Part shown: positions 1-10,564 of the stretch, piece by piece | Position numbering within the stretch: position 1 is the stretch's first letter | Layout: each line of letters begins with the position of its first letter | DNA from: Pseudogymnoascus destructans | Taxonomy: Eukaryota; Ascomycota; Leotiomycetes; Thelebolales; Thelebolaceae | DNA: 64,000 bases | Direction: 5' to 3' | NCBI RefSeq assembly: GCF_001641265.1 | Contig: NW_020167542.1 | Coordinates: 1-64,000, forward strand | Position numbers and translations under genes: made by a program | Notes under the pieces: model-generated | Database searches by the model: none | Told to the model about the DNA's origin: nothing | The model's input: the letters and a program-made list of their open reading frames with translations, nothing else

Positions 1-47
1 CGCCACGTGACGGCCGTAACTACCCCGAGTAAGGAGGCATCCTTACA
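1..47 (-). repeat. el1 3' LTR, terminal 47 bp
   Basis: The sequence ending AAGGAGGCATCCTTACA at 47 matches the end of the right LTR at 7523. On the minus strand it is followed outward by the purine-rich tract of positions 48-59 (read as GGCGGGGGGTAG). The rest of this LTR is outside the window. Confidence 0.9.
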
Positions 48-595
48 CTACCCCCCGCCTTGAGAAGGTGCTTTGTCCTCAAAGCACGCAAGCCGAGTAG
101 CTGCCGCGACGAGCCCTTGTTTGGGTTGGTGGGTGAGGTGCGGGCGCCAAGACTAGAATGCCCTTTGTTTGTCCAGAAGGCTGATGGTGGGCGGCCGTAT
201 AGGCACTGGAAGTGGTCTGAATCCGTTGCGCAAAGTCGCGTCTTTGTTGTGTGCGCGGCGATTAGTGTTGCGAGGGTCCGTATTGGTATCGAATAGGGTC
301 CGCGCGGTATGTGTCGAGGGGGAAATTTCGCGCTAACCCGATTCGGACGGCTTTGTTATAAGCCAGAATATGAATTCGAGCTTCGCCCAGAACTTGTTGT
401 TTTCTTCACAACAACGACGCTGAGTCCCCCTCCCGAGACTGGTAAGTGGCCCTTCCGATGGTACAGCTGGATGCTAACAGGTTGTTTTTAGATACAAAAA
501 CACAACGAACGATTTGGTAGGTGACGGAACCGCGCTGGCGCGGTGGTGATAACTTGGGTTGGGCTGACGGGAAATCGCAGATTTCCAATTTGAAG

Positions 596-1339
596 ATGCG
601 GTTCCCCCTCCTCCCGGCGCCCTCACTGTGGCTTTCCGCCAGCAGTGTATGCGCTGCGTGCGCGCCAAAGGGCGCAAGAAGGACGGAGATCCCGCCGTCT
701 CGTGTGTGTGGAGCTTGGAAAGCTCCAAGTGTGAGCGCTGCGTGGCCCAACACGCAACGTGTGTTCCGGTGGGTTCTCGTTTGGTTTTCGGTTTTGTGGT
801 TTGTCTGTCTGCCCGTCGCTGACCTCTGGAGATAGATCTCCTGGTTTGCTGGCCCGGAGTACCAGAAGCTCCTGGCTACCGAGGCAGCAACCCCTCCCGT
901 CCCGCCGCCATCAAGGCTGCTGCGGCGGAGATTGGGCGTGTGGTCACATTGGCCACCGCCAATATGCCGAAGTTCCGCTCCCCGGCCGAGCTTTCGGCCT
1001 ATATGGAGAGTTGCGCCCTCCGCGCCGCCGTCGAGGACGGTCTGGAGGTAAGTTTTCCGTTTCCCTTGTGTGTTTTTGGTTCTCGCGCTGACGACCGTAG
1101 CGGGTCCGCCAGGCCGTGGCCGTCGTGGGCCAGAAATCGGCCCTGATCCTGGTGAACCAGGAGAAGGAGATCGCTGCCCTTGATGGGGTGGCTTCTGCGG
1201 TGGATGCGGAGTGGGGGAGTTGGTGGAGAGGATCCCCGACGTCCTCGCCGCGGCGGTGAAGGTGGGCGGTGGTGGGGGGAAGAAGAGGAAGAGGGGGGCG
1301 GAGGTGGAGGAGGAGGGGGTGACCGTCGACCTTGGGTGA
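596..1339 (+). pseudogene. Decayed antisense six-cysteine gene of el1
   Basis: This is the homologue of the intact spliced gene at 54865-55571 in el3, in the same place between the end of pol and the 3' LTR and antisense to gag-pol. All four introns can be recognised: 442-491 and 517-580 in the leader, 769-835 and 1048-1100 in the coding part, each with GT/AG ends and CTAAC or CTGAC branch sites. The first exon has the pattern C-x2-C-x15-C-x8-C-x2-C-x6-C. Compared with el3 it lacks one base upstream of the first cysteine, lacks another in exon 2 (near 880-895), and its last exon is also shifted, so no full protein can be made. The function of the family is unknown. Confidence 0.8.
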
Positions 1340-1493
1340 TAGGCCCTGTGTCGGAGGGAACTCGGGCGTGGTCTTTCGCGTGGGGTCACTTCGACCCTTC
1401 GTCTCTCATGGTGGTAGCCGCTTGTTGCGACGCCGGTGAGACGTTTGGGAAGGGTGGCTTCCGCAAGGGCTACGGCTCTGAGGGTGCCCTGGC

Positions 1494-4400
1494 TTAGAGG
1501 GTGTTTAGTTTAGTGTCGTAGGTAGCAACGACGCTGTTTTCCTCTGCTTTGCCGTGCCTCTCGTGATCGTAGCTTGGTTTGCCTGTCTCCCATTCCGTGA
1601 TCCAGCCGGGTAGGTCCTGCGGCGGTCCTGGCAGGTTTGGGTACTCCGCGTGGAACTCCCGGATTTTGTAGGGGGAGTTCTTAAAGTTTGAGGCGGGGTA
1701 CCATTCCGGGTCCGGATCGTATCCGACCCAGGATACCTGGTATTGAAGTTGTCTTCGCCGGATCCTTATGGCGAGGATCTTTTCGACCTCCCACTCCTCT
1801 AGGCCGTCTACGACTTCGCTGCTTGGCTCAGGCGCTGCTTGACCGGGCAGCGGGTTATTCGGAGCCTTGATGAGTACGTCTGGAGAGAAGACATCGTGTA
1901 TTTGGGAACCCTTCGGTAGGTCTAGTCGGAAGGCGTGTCCGATTTGTTCCAGTACCGTATAGGGTCCGACCCATTGTTGCCCCAGCTTACGGCTAGGGCG
2001 GTGATTTTTCAGATTCTTGGTCGATAGGTAAACCTTGTCTCCTACGTCCCAGTCAATGGCTCGTCGGCGTCGATTTGCGTATTTAGACATATCCTCTTGT
2101 GCTTTGGCCATGTTCTCCTTTGCGTAAATCCATGCGGAGTGCATGCGGTTTGCTACTGCTTTGGCTTCCTTCTGGTTCATGACTTCCCTAGGGGTCGTGG
2201 CTTTCGGGGTTTCCCAGTCCCAACTGGTGCGCGGATCAGTTCCGTACTTGAGTCGGTAGGGGGTCATTCCGATCGAGGCATGGGGAAGGGTCATTTGCAC
2301 CCGATCCATGATGGGAATGAGCTCGCTCCAGTTATCCTGGTAATGTGATACGAAGGGCCTCAGTCTCTGATCGATATACCTATTCATGATTTCCGTCTGC
2401 CCGTCGGTCTGCTTGTGATAGGCTGTCGACAGCTTAATCTTGACCCCTATGATTCGGCAGAACTCTCGCCAGAAAGCTGATATGAATTGGGGTCCGCGAT
2501 CACTAATGATCGACTCTGGGGTGTGTCCGAATCGATATATCCATTCGATGAATAGCTGCGCCATTTGGCGGGCATCGGTGGTCTTATGACACGGTATGGA
2601 CACCGAACCCTTACCGAGTCGGTCCATGAACACAAGGATGCTGTCGAATCCGTGTTTATCCTTTGGGAATTCCTTAAAGTCCATCGTTAGGTGTTGCATG
2701 GGGTATTCGGGTACCGGTAGGGGGTGTAAGAAGCCTTGCTGCTTCGTCACGCTAGTGTGAGAAAGTCGGCACATCACGCAGTTGCGCACATATCGGAGGC
2801 AATCCGCTTCCATTCCGACCCAATGATACTTCGGGGCGAGTAACTGATAAGTTTTCCTGCCACTAGGGTGGGCTACTGATACTTGATCGTGTGCTTCCCG
2901 TATGAGTTTCGTACATAACTCGGTGTGCCGGTTTACGCACAGTCGACCTTTGTATAGCAAGAGTTGGTCCTTCATTATAAACCCGTTAGGTAGGGGGTCT
3001 TTCACGCGAGTGTCGGTAAACGACCTCCTATTATCCGCGCAGAGCGCTTCTATCAGGTCAAAGGGGACCTGGGTGTTCGGGGCGTCCATCGCATTGATCG
3101 AGGCCACGTACGTTTGTGCTAATTCGGCACTGATTCGGGAGTGTAGTCGGGCTGGGCCTAACAGCACCCTCGCACGGCTGTCGAGTTTGACCTTCTGTTG
3201 CGTAATCAGGTCTTGCTCTCTTCGGCTCAGTATATCTGCCTTCTGATTGTTCTTGCCAGCAGTATACGCAATAGAGAAATTGAAGTCGGAGAGTAGCTCC
3301 ATCCACCGAACCTGCTTCGCCGTGAGAACCTTCATCGACATGAAGTATTCCAGCGATCGGTGATCTGTATAGACGTCGATTCAGTGGCGTACCGATGCTA
3401 ATTCTGGCCTCCATTTTGCGAACGCTTTGACGATGGCGAACAGTTCCTTGTCGTGGATCTCCCAATTGATCTCATGCCCAGATAGGACGTGACTGTAGAA
3501 GCTTACAGGATACCATCGCTTGTCGGGGTGTTCCTGAGAAAGGACACCAGCTACGACTCCATCAGAAGAGTCTGTTTCCAGCTTCGTAGGCAATTCGGGG
3601 TTGAAGTGGTGGAGCGCCTGCACGGCTAAAAGCTGTCGGCGCATTTCTTCAAAAGCGTTCTCACATTCGTCAGTCCACAGGAACGGTTCTGAGGGGCTGG
3701 TGATAGTGGTGAGAGGCTTGGCTATTTTCCCGAAATTTCTGATAAATTGGCGGTAGAAGCCGCAGAATCCAAGGTAAGACTTCACGCCTGTGACAGTTGT
3801 TGGCCGGATCCAATTCCGGAGGGGTTCGATCTTCTCGGGATCCGCTTCGACACCGGTAGTAGTCAGGATATAGCCTAAATACTTTGTCCGGGTTACGTTG
3901 AACTCGCATTTCTTAATGTCGGCTTGTAGTCCTGCTTCTCGAAGCCGTTGGAGGACCTTATGTACGTGGTCCATGTGTTCCGCGGGGTCCTCGGAGTAGA
4001 TTAGGATGTCGTCTAGGTAGGCAGTACAGAAGTCGTCCAAGTATTGCATAAGAACGTCGTTCATATACCTCTGATAGGTTGCGGGGCCGTTCGTTAGGCC
4101 AAACGGCAGCACTTTGCATTTGTAGGATCCATACCGAGTCCGGAAGGTCGTGTACTCCTCGGAGTCGGGGTCCATTCGTATACGATGGAAGGCTTGCCTA
4201 ATGTCTAGCTTCGTGAAGATTTTTGCTTTCGACACCCGTCCTAGTAGTTCGTCGATACGCGGGATAGGGTAGGGGTCGTTACGGGTAAGTCCGTTCAACT
4301 TCCGGTAGTCGATACAAAATCTCAGTTTGCCATCTGCCTTCTTCACGAACAGTATAGGGGAGGCAAACGGGCTATTGCTATTGACTATAAAGCCCTTCTC

Positions 4401-5663
4401 GAGGTTCTCTAATAGGTATTGCTTAGTCGCCTTAAGCTCTTCGGTGCTTTGTCGGTATAGTGGCGAAAAGGCATTTGGTAAAGGGGCTTCTAGTTGTATC
4501 TTGTGATCGTATATGCGATGCGGGGGAAGCTGATCAGATTCCGACTTCGAGAAGACATCGGAATAGTTGCGGTGCATATGCGGAAGCTTGTCCCGAATGA
4601 GGCGGAGCGTTTCCTCGTCCTCGGCCGCTTCCCTCTCTCGGATGATCTGGTCGATCTCGTAGATGCTTGTCGTAAAGAACTCGGAGTCGCTTCGCATCAT
4701 CTCATAGTGGAAAGCGTTTGCGCCAATCTCGCAAATTTGGACCGGCGTGAAGCTGCGTACCAGGGTCTGGTGTCGGGAAAGAGAGAAGACTCCGCTCCTC
4801 CCATGATTCTTTCTCTCATATGCGGATGGTCCGTTTCTTGGAGGTTTCGTCTCCACTTGCCCTAAGGGTCCGTCTTTATAGGTTTCCACGGGCGAGGCTC
4901 GTGTCCTTGGGGTTTTGGGGTGCGGGTGGGTCGTTCCCTCGTCTCGCACCGGGCTCGGTGGGGTGATCATAATAGCGTCACGATGGGCCGTTATCACTTT
5001 CATTGGTATCGAGCGTCCGCCCTCACGTCATCTGTCGTCATGGTCGATGGCATCGTCCCGCCGGTTCGCATCCGATTGATGGGCGGGGTGACGTATAGAC
5101 AGTTCACGCGAGTGGTAGGGCAAGGTGATCTCTTTGCTCCAGCTAGGAGTAGGCGGGTACTCCTTTGGCCATACTAGCAGGCTCTTTGCAGAGTCGAGTA
5201 GGATTCGGAAGCGGCTAAAAAGCTTCTTCCCAATTATCACATCTTGCGCTCCGAGATCTAGGAGCACAAAGGGGCAGTTATATATTCGGCGTCCTTCGAC
5301 TGTCAAGTGTAACCGAATATACTCCGATACGTAGCTTTGGATATTTCGCTGAAATCCACGTATGGGTACAGAGTAGGGCAGTTTCCGTATGGGGCTCTGA
5401 AGCGCTTTCGACAACCGTTGCGCGAAAAGCTTATTAATGACGAGGTAGCCATTTGCTCCTGTGTCTGCGAGTGACTTCGTTTGCACCCCGAGTCCGTTCA
5501 TACTCAGGGTTGTATCAACGAGAAATTGGGAGCCTCCCAAGAGCTCTCGTAAATCCAGTCCTTGCAGATCACATTTGCGTAGACCTAGGAAGGAGCCTTT
5601 CCCTAGGCCTCGTCGTTTTCCTCCAGGGACGCATCCGACTGGTGGGCGACTGCTTCCTCCCAC
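1494..5663 (-). pseudogene. el1 pol polyprotein (PR-RT-RH-IN-chromodomain), two in-frame stops
   Basis: The three open segments 5028-5663, 3381-5003 and 1494-3341 are in one frame and align end to end with the uninterrupted 1336-residue pol of el3. The first carries the retropepsin motif LADTGANG and a QDVIIG flap region. The second carries RT with AYLDDILIYS and the start of RNase H. The third carries the rest of RNase H, the integrase HHCC finger, the D-D-E core and a chromodomain. The stops are a TGA just after the protease segment (about 5028) and a TGA replacing the CGA of el3 in RNase H (about 3381). Both fit C-to-T changes. Loss of function is clear. Confidence 0.92.
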
Positions 5664-6935
5664 TGCTCTTCGTCCTCAGGGGCTTCGCGGTCAATCTCCT
5701 TGACGGTGGGGTTGAGCGGGCATTTGTCTTGGAAATGGCCCGGCTTGCTGCACTTGAAACAGTTCCCGGACGTAGCCGGCACGGCGGTCCGCACGCGGCC
5801 TGTAATGTCCGGCTTGGGGGCCGTGGGCGTAAAAGGAGTCCTCTGGAAGGAGACCAGAGGGCTTCTTGTAGGCCTCGGCGGTTGGGTTCTTCCGGGCTCA
5901 GCGGGTGTGAACCTAGATGAGCTCAGACGAGCGGGTCCTCGGGAGCTCGACTCGCCGCTCTTGGACGGGAAGCTTAGCTCGTTGTTCCGGCGTCGCTCCT
6001 GATCGAAGGCGGTGAGTTCTCGGACCATAGTGTGGTAGTCTCCCTTCCATTGACTTTTGATAACCGCTACGCGGCTACGGAATTGAGGGGTCAACTTGTT
6101 CCACATGTACCGAAACCATTCCGACTCTGTGACCTGTCCCGTAATAGCTGCACTTTGGAAGCGAGCTTTGAACTCTGAGAAAGTCTCGTTGGTATGTCCT
6201 TTCTCTCCCATTTGGAGGTCGTCGAAGAGGTTCCGGGCCTGTTCCGTTTCGTTGCCAGTGAGGTAATATGAACCCCAACAGGTCCATCATCTCGTCGGCA
6301 CTCTGAAACCCATGTGTCGCGGATAGGTATTGGGGTTCGAGGTATTTCTTTGCCAGGCCAGTCGTAGTCCCCCATATCAACGCTCTTCTCGAGACGTCGG
6401 TAGGGTAGTGATCCTCATTGACTACGAGGCGGTCCCGAATGGACGCGCTCCATTGCATAAAGGTATGTTCTATCCCATCGCTGAGCGGCGTAATCTTCTC
6501 AGAGATGGTGGATTTCTTGTAGCGATTCGGAGGGTCTTCGGAATACATCCTCGGAATCGATGGAGAACGAGTGTTTCGAAGAGGCGGCAACTGAACTGTC
6601 TCGGGGGTGTTTCGCATAGGGGAAGTTCGTCGCTCCTCAACTTCGACGGTGTCCACCTGTGGCGTGGACGGTATTCTGGTCTGGGTTGCCGCTAGGTTGG
6701 CTATCATTTCCTTGATCTCTTGCATCTGGATCTCGAGGTTTGCCATTCGATCCGGTATGTCATCGGTGGGTGCAGCGGTCGTAGCTGCAGCGGTGGTTTG
6801 TCTCGTTGACATTCGTGACGGTTGACCATCATTGTCTTGGGGGATGTTTGAGGTCATTTTCCTCATATTGGTTCGGGAGTGTATCGGTGTCGATACGAAA
6901 GAGTTTGACTTCCGGTAGCTCGTAGCTATCAACAC
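5603..6935 (-). pseudogene. el1 gag, frameshifted
   Basis: The N-terminal part (6075-6935) and the C-terminal part (5603-6211) match a single 410-residue gag in el3. Near 6271-6280 the plus strand reads AACCCCAACA where el3 reads AACCTAACA, an extra base that shifts the frame just after 'DEMMDLLG'. The C-terminal part holds a CCHC zinc knuckle (CFKCSKPGHFQDKC), which in the family packages the genomic RNA. The end overlaps pol by 61 nt in the -1 frame, as in el3. Confidence 0.9.
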
Positions 6936-7207
6936 TCTTGTTCACAATTGTCTCTGTGCTTGAGGGGGTTCTTAAGGATCTCGTATCCTATTCGGCGCCA
7001 ACGCGTCGGCGACTTTACCAGCTTGCTCTGCAGGATCAAACCCTGATCCACTGGTTGTCCGTGAGTTCTCTGGGGTCACGGCTATTTGAAGTCGTCAGGT
7101 CTCTACTTCGAAATGTCACTGAGTCGCGGTCGGTGGTGTTTTGACAGTTCTCCTGAGTCGTTCCGTTGTGGGATATTATTTAAGTACGGCCGTCCCCGGC
7201 AGGCGTG

Positions 7208-7220
7208 ATCTTTTTTGTAT
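7208..7220 (-). other. Putative self-primer binding site of el1
   Basis: The 13 bases ATCTTTTTTGTAT (plus strand) lie two bases inside the 5' LTR edge, where a tRNA primer site would be expected. They are the exact reverse complement of 7318-7330 in the LTR. No TGG-type start of a usual tRNA-primed site is present. This matches the self-priming arrangement of Tf1-like elements, where the mRNA 5' end folds back on the site. A TATA-like stretch (CTTAAAATA, 7358-7366 on the plus strand) is about 30 nt upstream of the implied start. Confidence 0.65.
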
Positions 7221-7222
7221 AA

Positions 7223-7523
7223 TGTAAGGACACAGGGAATACGGCTCTCCGTAGGTGCATATGGGAGTGCGAGTCGGAGGTGATGCTGTATTCTATCCTA
7301 TAGGTCTACTACGAAGGATACAAAAAAGATGAAGGTGTCACCCTGTATGGCTGTTCCCTTAAAATACCCGAAACCGCTCCGACTCAGCTAGCTCCCTGTT
7401 TGCCTAAGGCTTCCTTACGTTATGTGCCTAAGGCTGTCAGTCGCGACTGACCCGTAACGGCCCCGAGTCTCGATGGCGCCACGTGACGGCCGTAACTACC
7501 CCGAGTAAGGAGGCATCCTTACA
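7223..7523 (-). repeat. el1 5' LTR, 301 bp
   Basis: It starts TGTAAGGACACAGGG and ends GGAGGCATCCTTACA, giving TGTAAGGA/TCCTTACA inverted ends. It is shorter than and divergent from the 348-bp el3 LTRs but shares their core with CTATAGGTCTACTACGAAGG. Related solo LTRs are at 43036-43724, 46657-46906 and 48070-48441. Confidence 0.92.
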
Positions 7524-8111
7524 GTCTGCTTGCCCTTTCTTAAGGAAAGGGCAATCCTATTTATGCTAAAGGAGTGTAGTTCTCTCATTTTCCAAGACTT
7601 TCCATGACTTACCAGGCTTGGTAACTGTAGTCGACGTAAGAGAATCCCATAGAACCATCTCTTAGGTTCGTAGCCTATAGGAAGTAAAAGGAGGTCCAAG
7701 GTCAGAGTACCCCTATAGACAAATTATGTCATAACTTAACCAATCTTGTGGGTAACTAAAGAGCGATGACATGTAATGAATCATAGAGGTTCGTAGGAGC
7801 TTTTAGAGCTATCGTTCATGCTCCTAGGCCTCTAGTTGGTAGAGATATGTCATGTGGTAGTATGAGTGATGTCATGTAATGAATCATAGAGGGTTGTAGA
7901 GATATGCTATGTGGTAATATCGGCCCAGTAACTAAGGAGCGATGACGTGTAATGAATCATAGATGGTTGTAGCAATCGTTGAGTAGTATTGCTCTTGTTG
8001 TTGGTGAGATAAGCCAAAATATGTATAGTGACTTGTAGGTTTGAGGAGGAGATTTCCAAGTTTGATCTTGAGTTTGATAGCAAACTGAGTGCAACGAATG
8101 TCAGTATGACA
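7524..8111. repeat. LTR-like element copy A, right part
   Basis: Matches the right two thirds of copies B (8983-9918), C (20265-21173) and D (27826-28761) and ends with the shared GTATGACA at 8111. Its left part must lie beyond el1, which is inserted inside it. Copy A itself sits in the transposase of pogo element X, just after the DET catalytic motif. Confidence 0.8.
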
Positions 8112-8570
8112 AGTCTCATCGAAGTTGTAGATGTCTACATCTTAAATAGTGTATTTCGCAATTGTGTTCTGCACAAGCATAAACCAACTATGAATAAGCT
8201 TTGGATCTTCACATTTAGCCCTATGATAGTCATATTTTCGGTTAATATGCGTGTTAAGTGCTGGTTGTTGCCTAATGAAGTTTGAAGCCTAACGCGGTCT
8301 AATGCTAGTGCATCACAGTCTATAAGGATGTGGTTGGCCATATCTTCCACACCACAAAGTCTAGGAGGGAATCCTTTCAAATCTAAGTTGAGTATGTATT
8401 GAATAATAACAGACTCTTCTAGATTGGTCAATTTCCTCAAGTTGGCTACTTAGTCGCGTCATGACTACTTTCCATCTATACGACAGCTTAGCTTTGTATG
8501 GTGTACCCTGTAGATATCAGCTAGTGCCTAAGACTTAATGAAGAATCATTCTTAATAGCTAATAAGGCTA
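8112..8570 (-). pseudogene. Element X transposase N-terminal region, decayed
   Basis: The minus strand shows 'KLTNLEESVIIQYIL', 'GFPPRL' and 'VEDMAN', matching the CENP-B-type DNA-binding domain of the Z1 transposase (residues 58-92), and ends with FDET, the first catalytic acidic motif, where LTR-like copy A begins. Several stops and frame shifts are present. The first ten codons are on the far side of inserted element Y at 10202-10231. Confidence 0.75.
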
Positions 8571-8667
8571 ACGTGGTTTACCACCAAACGGAACATCCCA
8601 CCAAATGAAACACTTTCCGATAGCATCGCAACCTCAAACCCAATTACTCCACCCTAACACAATAAAA

Positions 8668-8982
8668 TTAACTACACTCAATTGAATTCTCTTCTCCTAA
8701 TATCTCTTCAACCTCTTGACAGGTTCGTACATTATGCCCAGTCTTGCCGCACCTCCCACAGCGCCGCGAAGTCGATGGACCAGCCTCTACAGCACCCTCC
8801 TCATTTGACCTTTTCTGTCGTTTCAACCCTTTATCCTCTTTTTCAGCGATCAGTTTTTGAGCATCTTCTATAGTAAGTGACCCTCCATCTTGGACACGTG
8901 TACGCTTGGCTTTCCGACGCTTTGAAAGTGCTGTGTTGGCCTTTCGAAGGGTACGGACCTCCTCTTGTATAAGGGTCATTTG
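8668..8982 (-). pseudogene. Element Y transposase, C-terminal fragment
   Basis: Encodes the coiled-coil and basic stretch (LRKANTALSKRRKAKRTR) followed by a CCHC zinc knuckle (CGRCGKTGHNVRTC) typical of the C terminus of this fungal pogo group. The same arrangement is seen in Z1, Z2 and W. The catalytic D-D-D region expected upstream is missing. Confidence 0.8.
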
Positions 8983-9918
8983 TGTAATGGTGGGTGCACC
9001 AGATATGAGAATCTAGCCACCCAAGGAAGGGATGAATTTACTAAGACAACACACTGTCTTAGGAAACAGAGCCAAAGGGTTGTAGCTTAGACTATTCCAC
9101 AACGCAGCAATCAGGTGTATGATGTGGTGAAGTGGTTTAGACAAGTTGCAACAAATGTTGAGTCTGAGAACTCAGGGGTAAGTCAGAGGTTAGCACCTCA
9201 CTGACTTTTCAAAAACAGAGAATAACAAGATCAATGCTTGGAAGCTTGGAAAAGACGTGGAAGTATGTGCTAGTCGATTTACTGTATTGCCTGCTTGCCC
9301 TTTCTTAAGGAAAGGGCAATCCTATTTATGCCAAAGGAGTGTAGTTCTCTCATTTTCCATGACTTTCCATGACTAACCAGGCTTGGTAAATGTATTAGAA
9401 ATCAAGTGCGACCCACAACTAGCTTGCTAATCATGTAGTGAACGTAAGAGAATCCCATAGAACCATCTCTTGGGTTCCTAGCCTATAGGAAGTGAAAAGG
9501 AGGTCCAAGGTCAGAGTACCTATAGACAAATTATGTCATAACTTAACCAATCTTGTGGGTAACTAAGGAGCGATGACGTGTAATGAATCATAGAGGGTTG
9601 TAGAAGCTTCTAGAGCTATCGTTCATGTTCCTAGGCCTCTAGTTGGTAGAGATATGCCATGTGGTAGTATTGGCCCACCCCCTTAAGGAGGAGATTTTCT
9701 TAATAACTTGTTCAATGAGTGTCCAAATGATATGCCGTGATGTATGTAGCATAAACAGATGTAGTAGAAGAGTTTGCAGCAATCGTTGAGTAGTATTGCT
9801 TCTGTTGTTGGTGTGATAAGCCAAGATATGTATGGTGACTTGTAGGTTTGAGGAGGAGATTTCTAAGTTTGCTCTTGAGTTTGATAGCAAACTGAGTGCA
9901 ACGAATGTCAGTATGACA
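8983..9918. repeat. LTR-like element copy B, 936 bp
   Basis: Runs from TGTAATGGTGGGTGCACC to GTATGACA and has TG...CA ends. I found one base difference from copy D (27826-28761). The flanks (ATTTG and TCAAT) are not a target duplication, so recombination or a flanking deletion is likely. No coding capacity is apparent. Confidence 0.8.
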
Positions 9919-10092
9919 TCAATGGACATTGTTTGTCGCGTCTACCAGCTCGTGGTTGGCTTCCGTGTATGCGACGGGTAAGTGTTACATGTGGGACCTC
10001 ATATAGCTGCGCAGCACGTCGGATGGACAGTTTGTGGGGTGATTTGGTAGCTTGAATGGCTAGTAAAACTCGGCCTTCATTAGCTTTCTGAG
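9919..10092 (-). pseudogene. Element Y transposase, N-terminal fragment
   Basis: Begins MPQKANEGRVLLAIQATK and shows 'RRAAQLYEVPHVTLTRRIHG', a pipsqueak-type helix-turn-helix used by pogo transposases to bind terminal repeats. It is cut off by copy B after about 60 residues. Confidence 0.75.
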
Positions 10093-10331
10093 GCATCTTT
10101 TTGTTGTGGTGTGGTGGAGTAATTGGGTTTGAGGTTGCGATGCTATCGGAAAGTGTTTCATTTGGTGGGATGTTCCGTTTGGTGGTAAACCACGTTAAGT
10201 TTAATTGAGTATTATCATTTTTTTGAGGCATGTTAGGTGATGGAGAAAACGAGGTTAGAAGGTGGAAGATGGTAAATTGTAGTGGGATAGAGCGTTCGCT
10301 ATGCTAGAGCTTTCGCTATGCATGTACGTTA

Positions 10332-10564
10332 TTACGAATATATTACTTATTTTATTAGGATTCAACCTTGATCTCATGCGCCAACAATGGTAAAGCAATT
10401 ACTGTTAAGAAGATTATTACTTCTACCTCTTTACCTAACTTTCTACATACTCTTAATTTAGGTGTTGGATATCTTGTTAATACTAGGGGTATGACAACTA
10501 GCCAACAGGTTCCTACTGTTCAGAATGTAAGTTTATATAATACATTAAGAATTCATTACTAATA
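10332..10564. other. Short AT-rich spacer between elements X and Z1
   Basis: About 230 bp without recognisable coding or repeat features, ending in the TA that precedes Z1. Confidence 0.5.

Larger units (their letters stand above)
1..7523 (-). mobile_element. Ty3/gypsy chromovirus el1, degenerate, left end cut by the window
   Basis: Read on the minus strand the order is 5' LTR (7223-7523), primer-binding site (7208-7220), gag, pol with protease, RT, RNase H, integrase and C-terminal chromodomain, an extra gene on the opposite strand (596-1339), polypurine tract (about 48-59) and the last 47 bp of the 3' LTR. It is closely related to el3 at 53992-61632. Frame breaks in gag, two in-frame stops in pol and indels in the antisense gene show it is dead. 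Its right LTR abuts sequence that is continuous in sister copies of a repeat (positions 9289 and 20569), so el1 inserted inside that repeat. The left target duplication lies outside the window. Confidence 0.93.
8571..10195 (-). mobile_element. Pogo/Fot1-type element Y with central deletion
   Basis: Inverted terminal repeats of about 80 bp start ACGTGGTTTACCACCAAACG at 8571 and mirror this at 10195. Both ends are flanked by TA. Only the two ends of the transposase remain: the N-terminal helix-turn-helix part (from ATG about 10092 to about 9919) and the C-terminal part (8668-8982). The catalytic core is absent and LTR-like copy B sits at the junction without a convincing target duplication. Y is nested in element X. 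Confidence 0.85.
8112..10329 (-). mobile_element. Pogo/Fot1-type element X, 5' part, carrying nested insertions
   Basis: The 5' terminal repeat ends at 10329 (CATGTACGT, then TA) and holds a near-duplicated motif (CATAGCGAAAGCTC and CATAGCGAACGCTC on the minus strand). A start codon lies at 10231 (MPQKNDNTQL). Element Y (8571-10195) is inserted at a TA right after this, and coding sequence resumes at 8570. LTR-like copy A interrupts it at 8111. The other end of X lies left of the window. Confidence 0.75.

Noticed and set aside
406..1389. 327-codon minus-strand frame in the el1 3' region
   Set aside because: It is the mirror of the GC-rich antisense gene exons and introns, and no matching open frame exists at the same place in el3.
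8983..9918. Coding frames inside the LTR-like copies A-D
   Set aside because: Short frames such as the one containing ILTFVALSLLSNSRANLEIS recur in all copies only because the repeat recurs; there is no family signal or consistent start.
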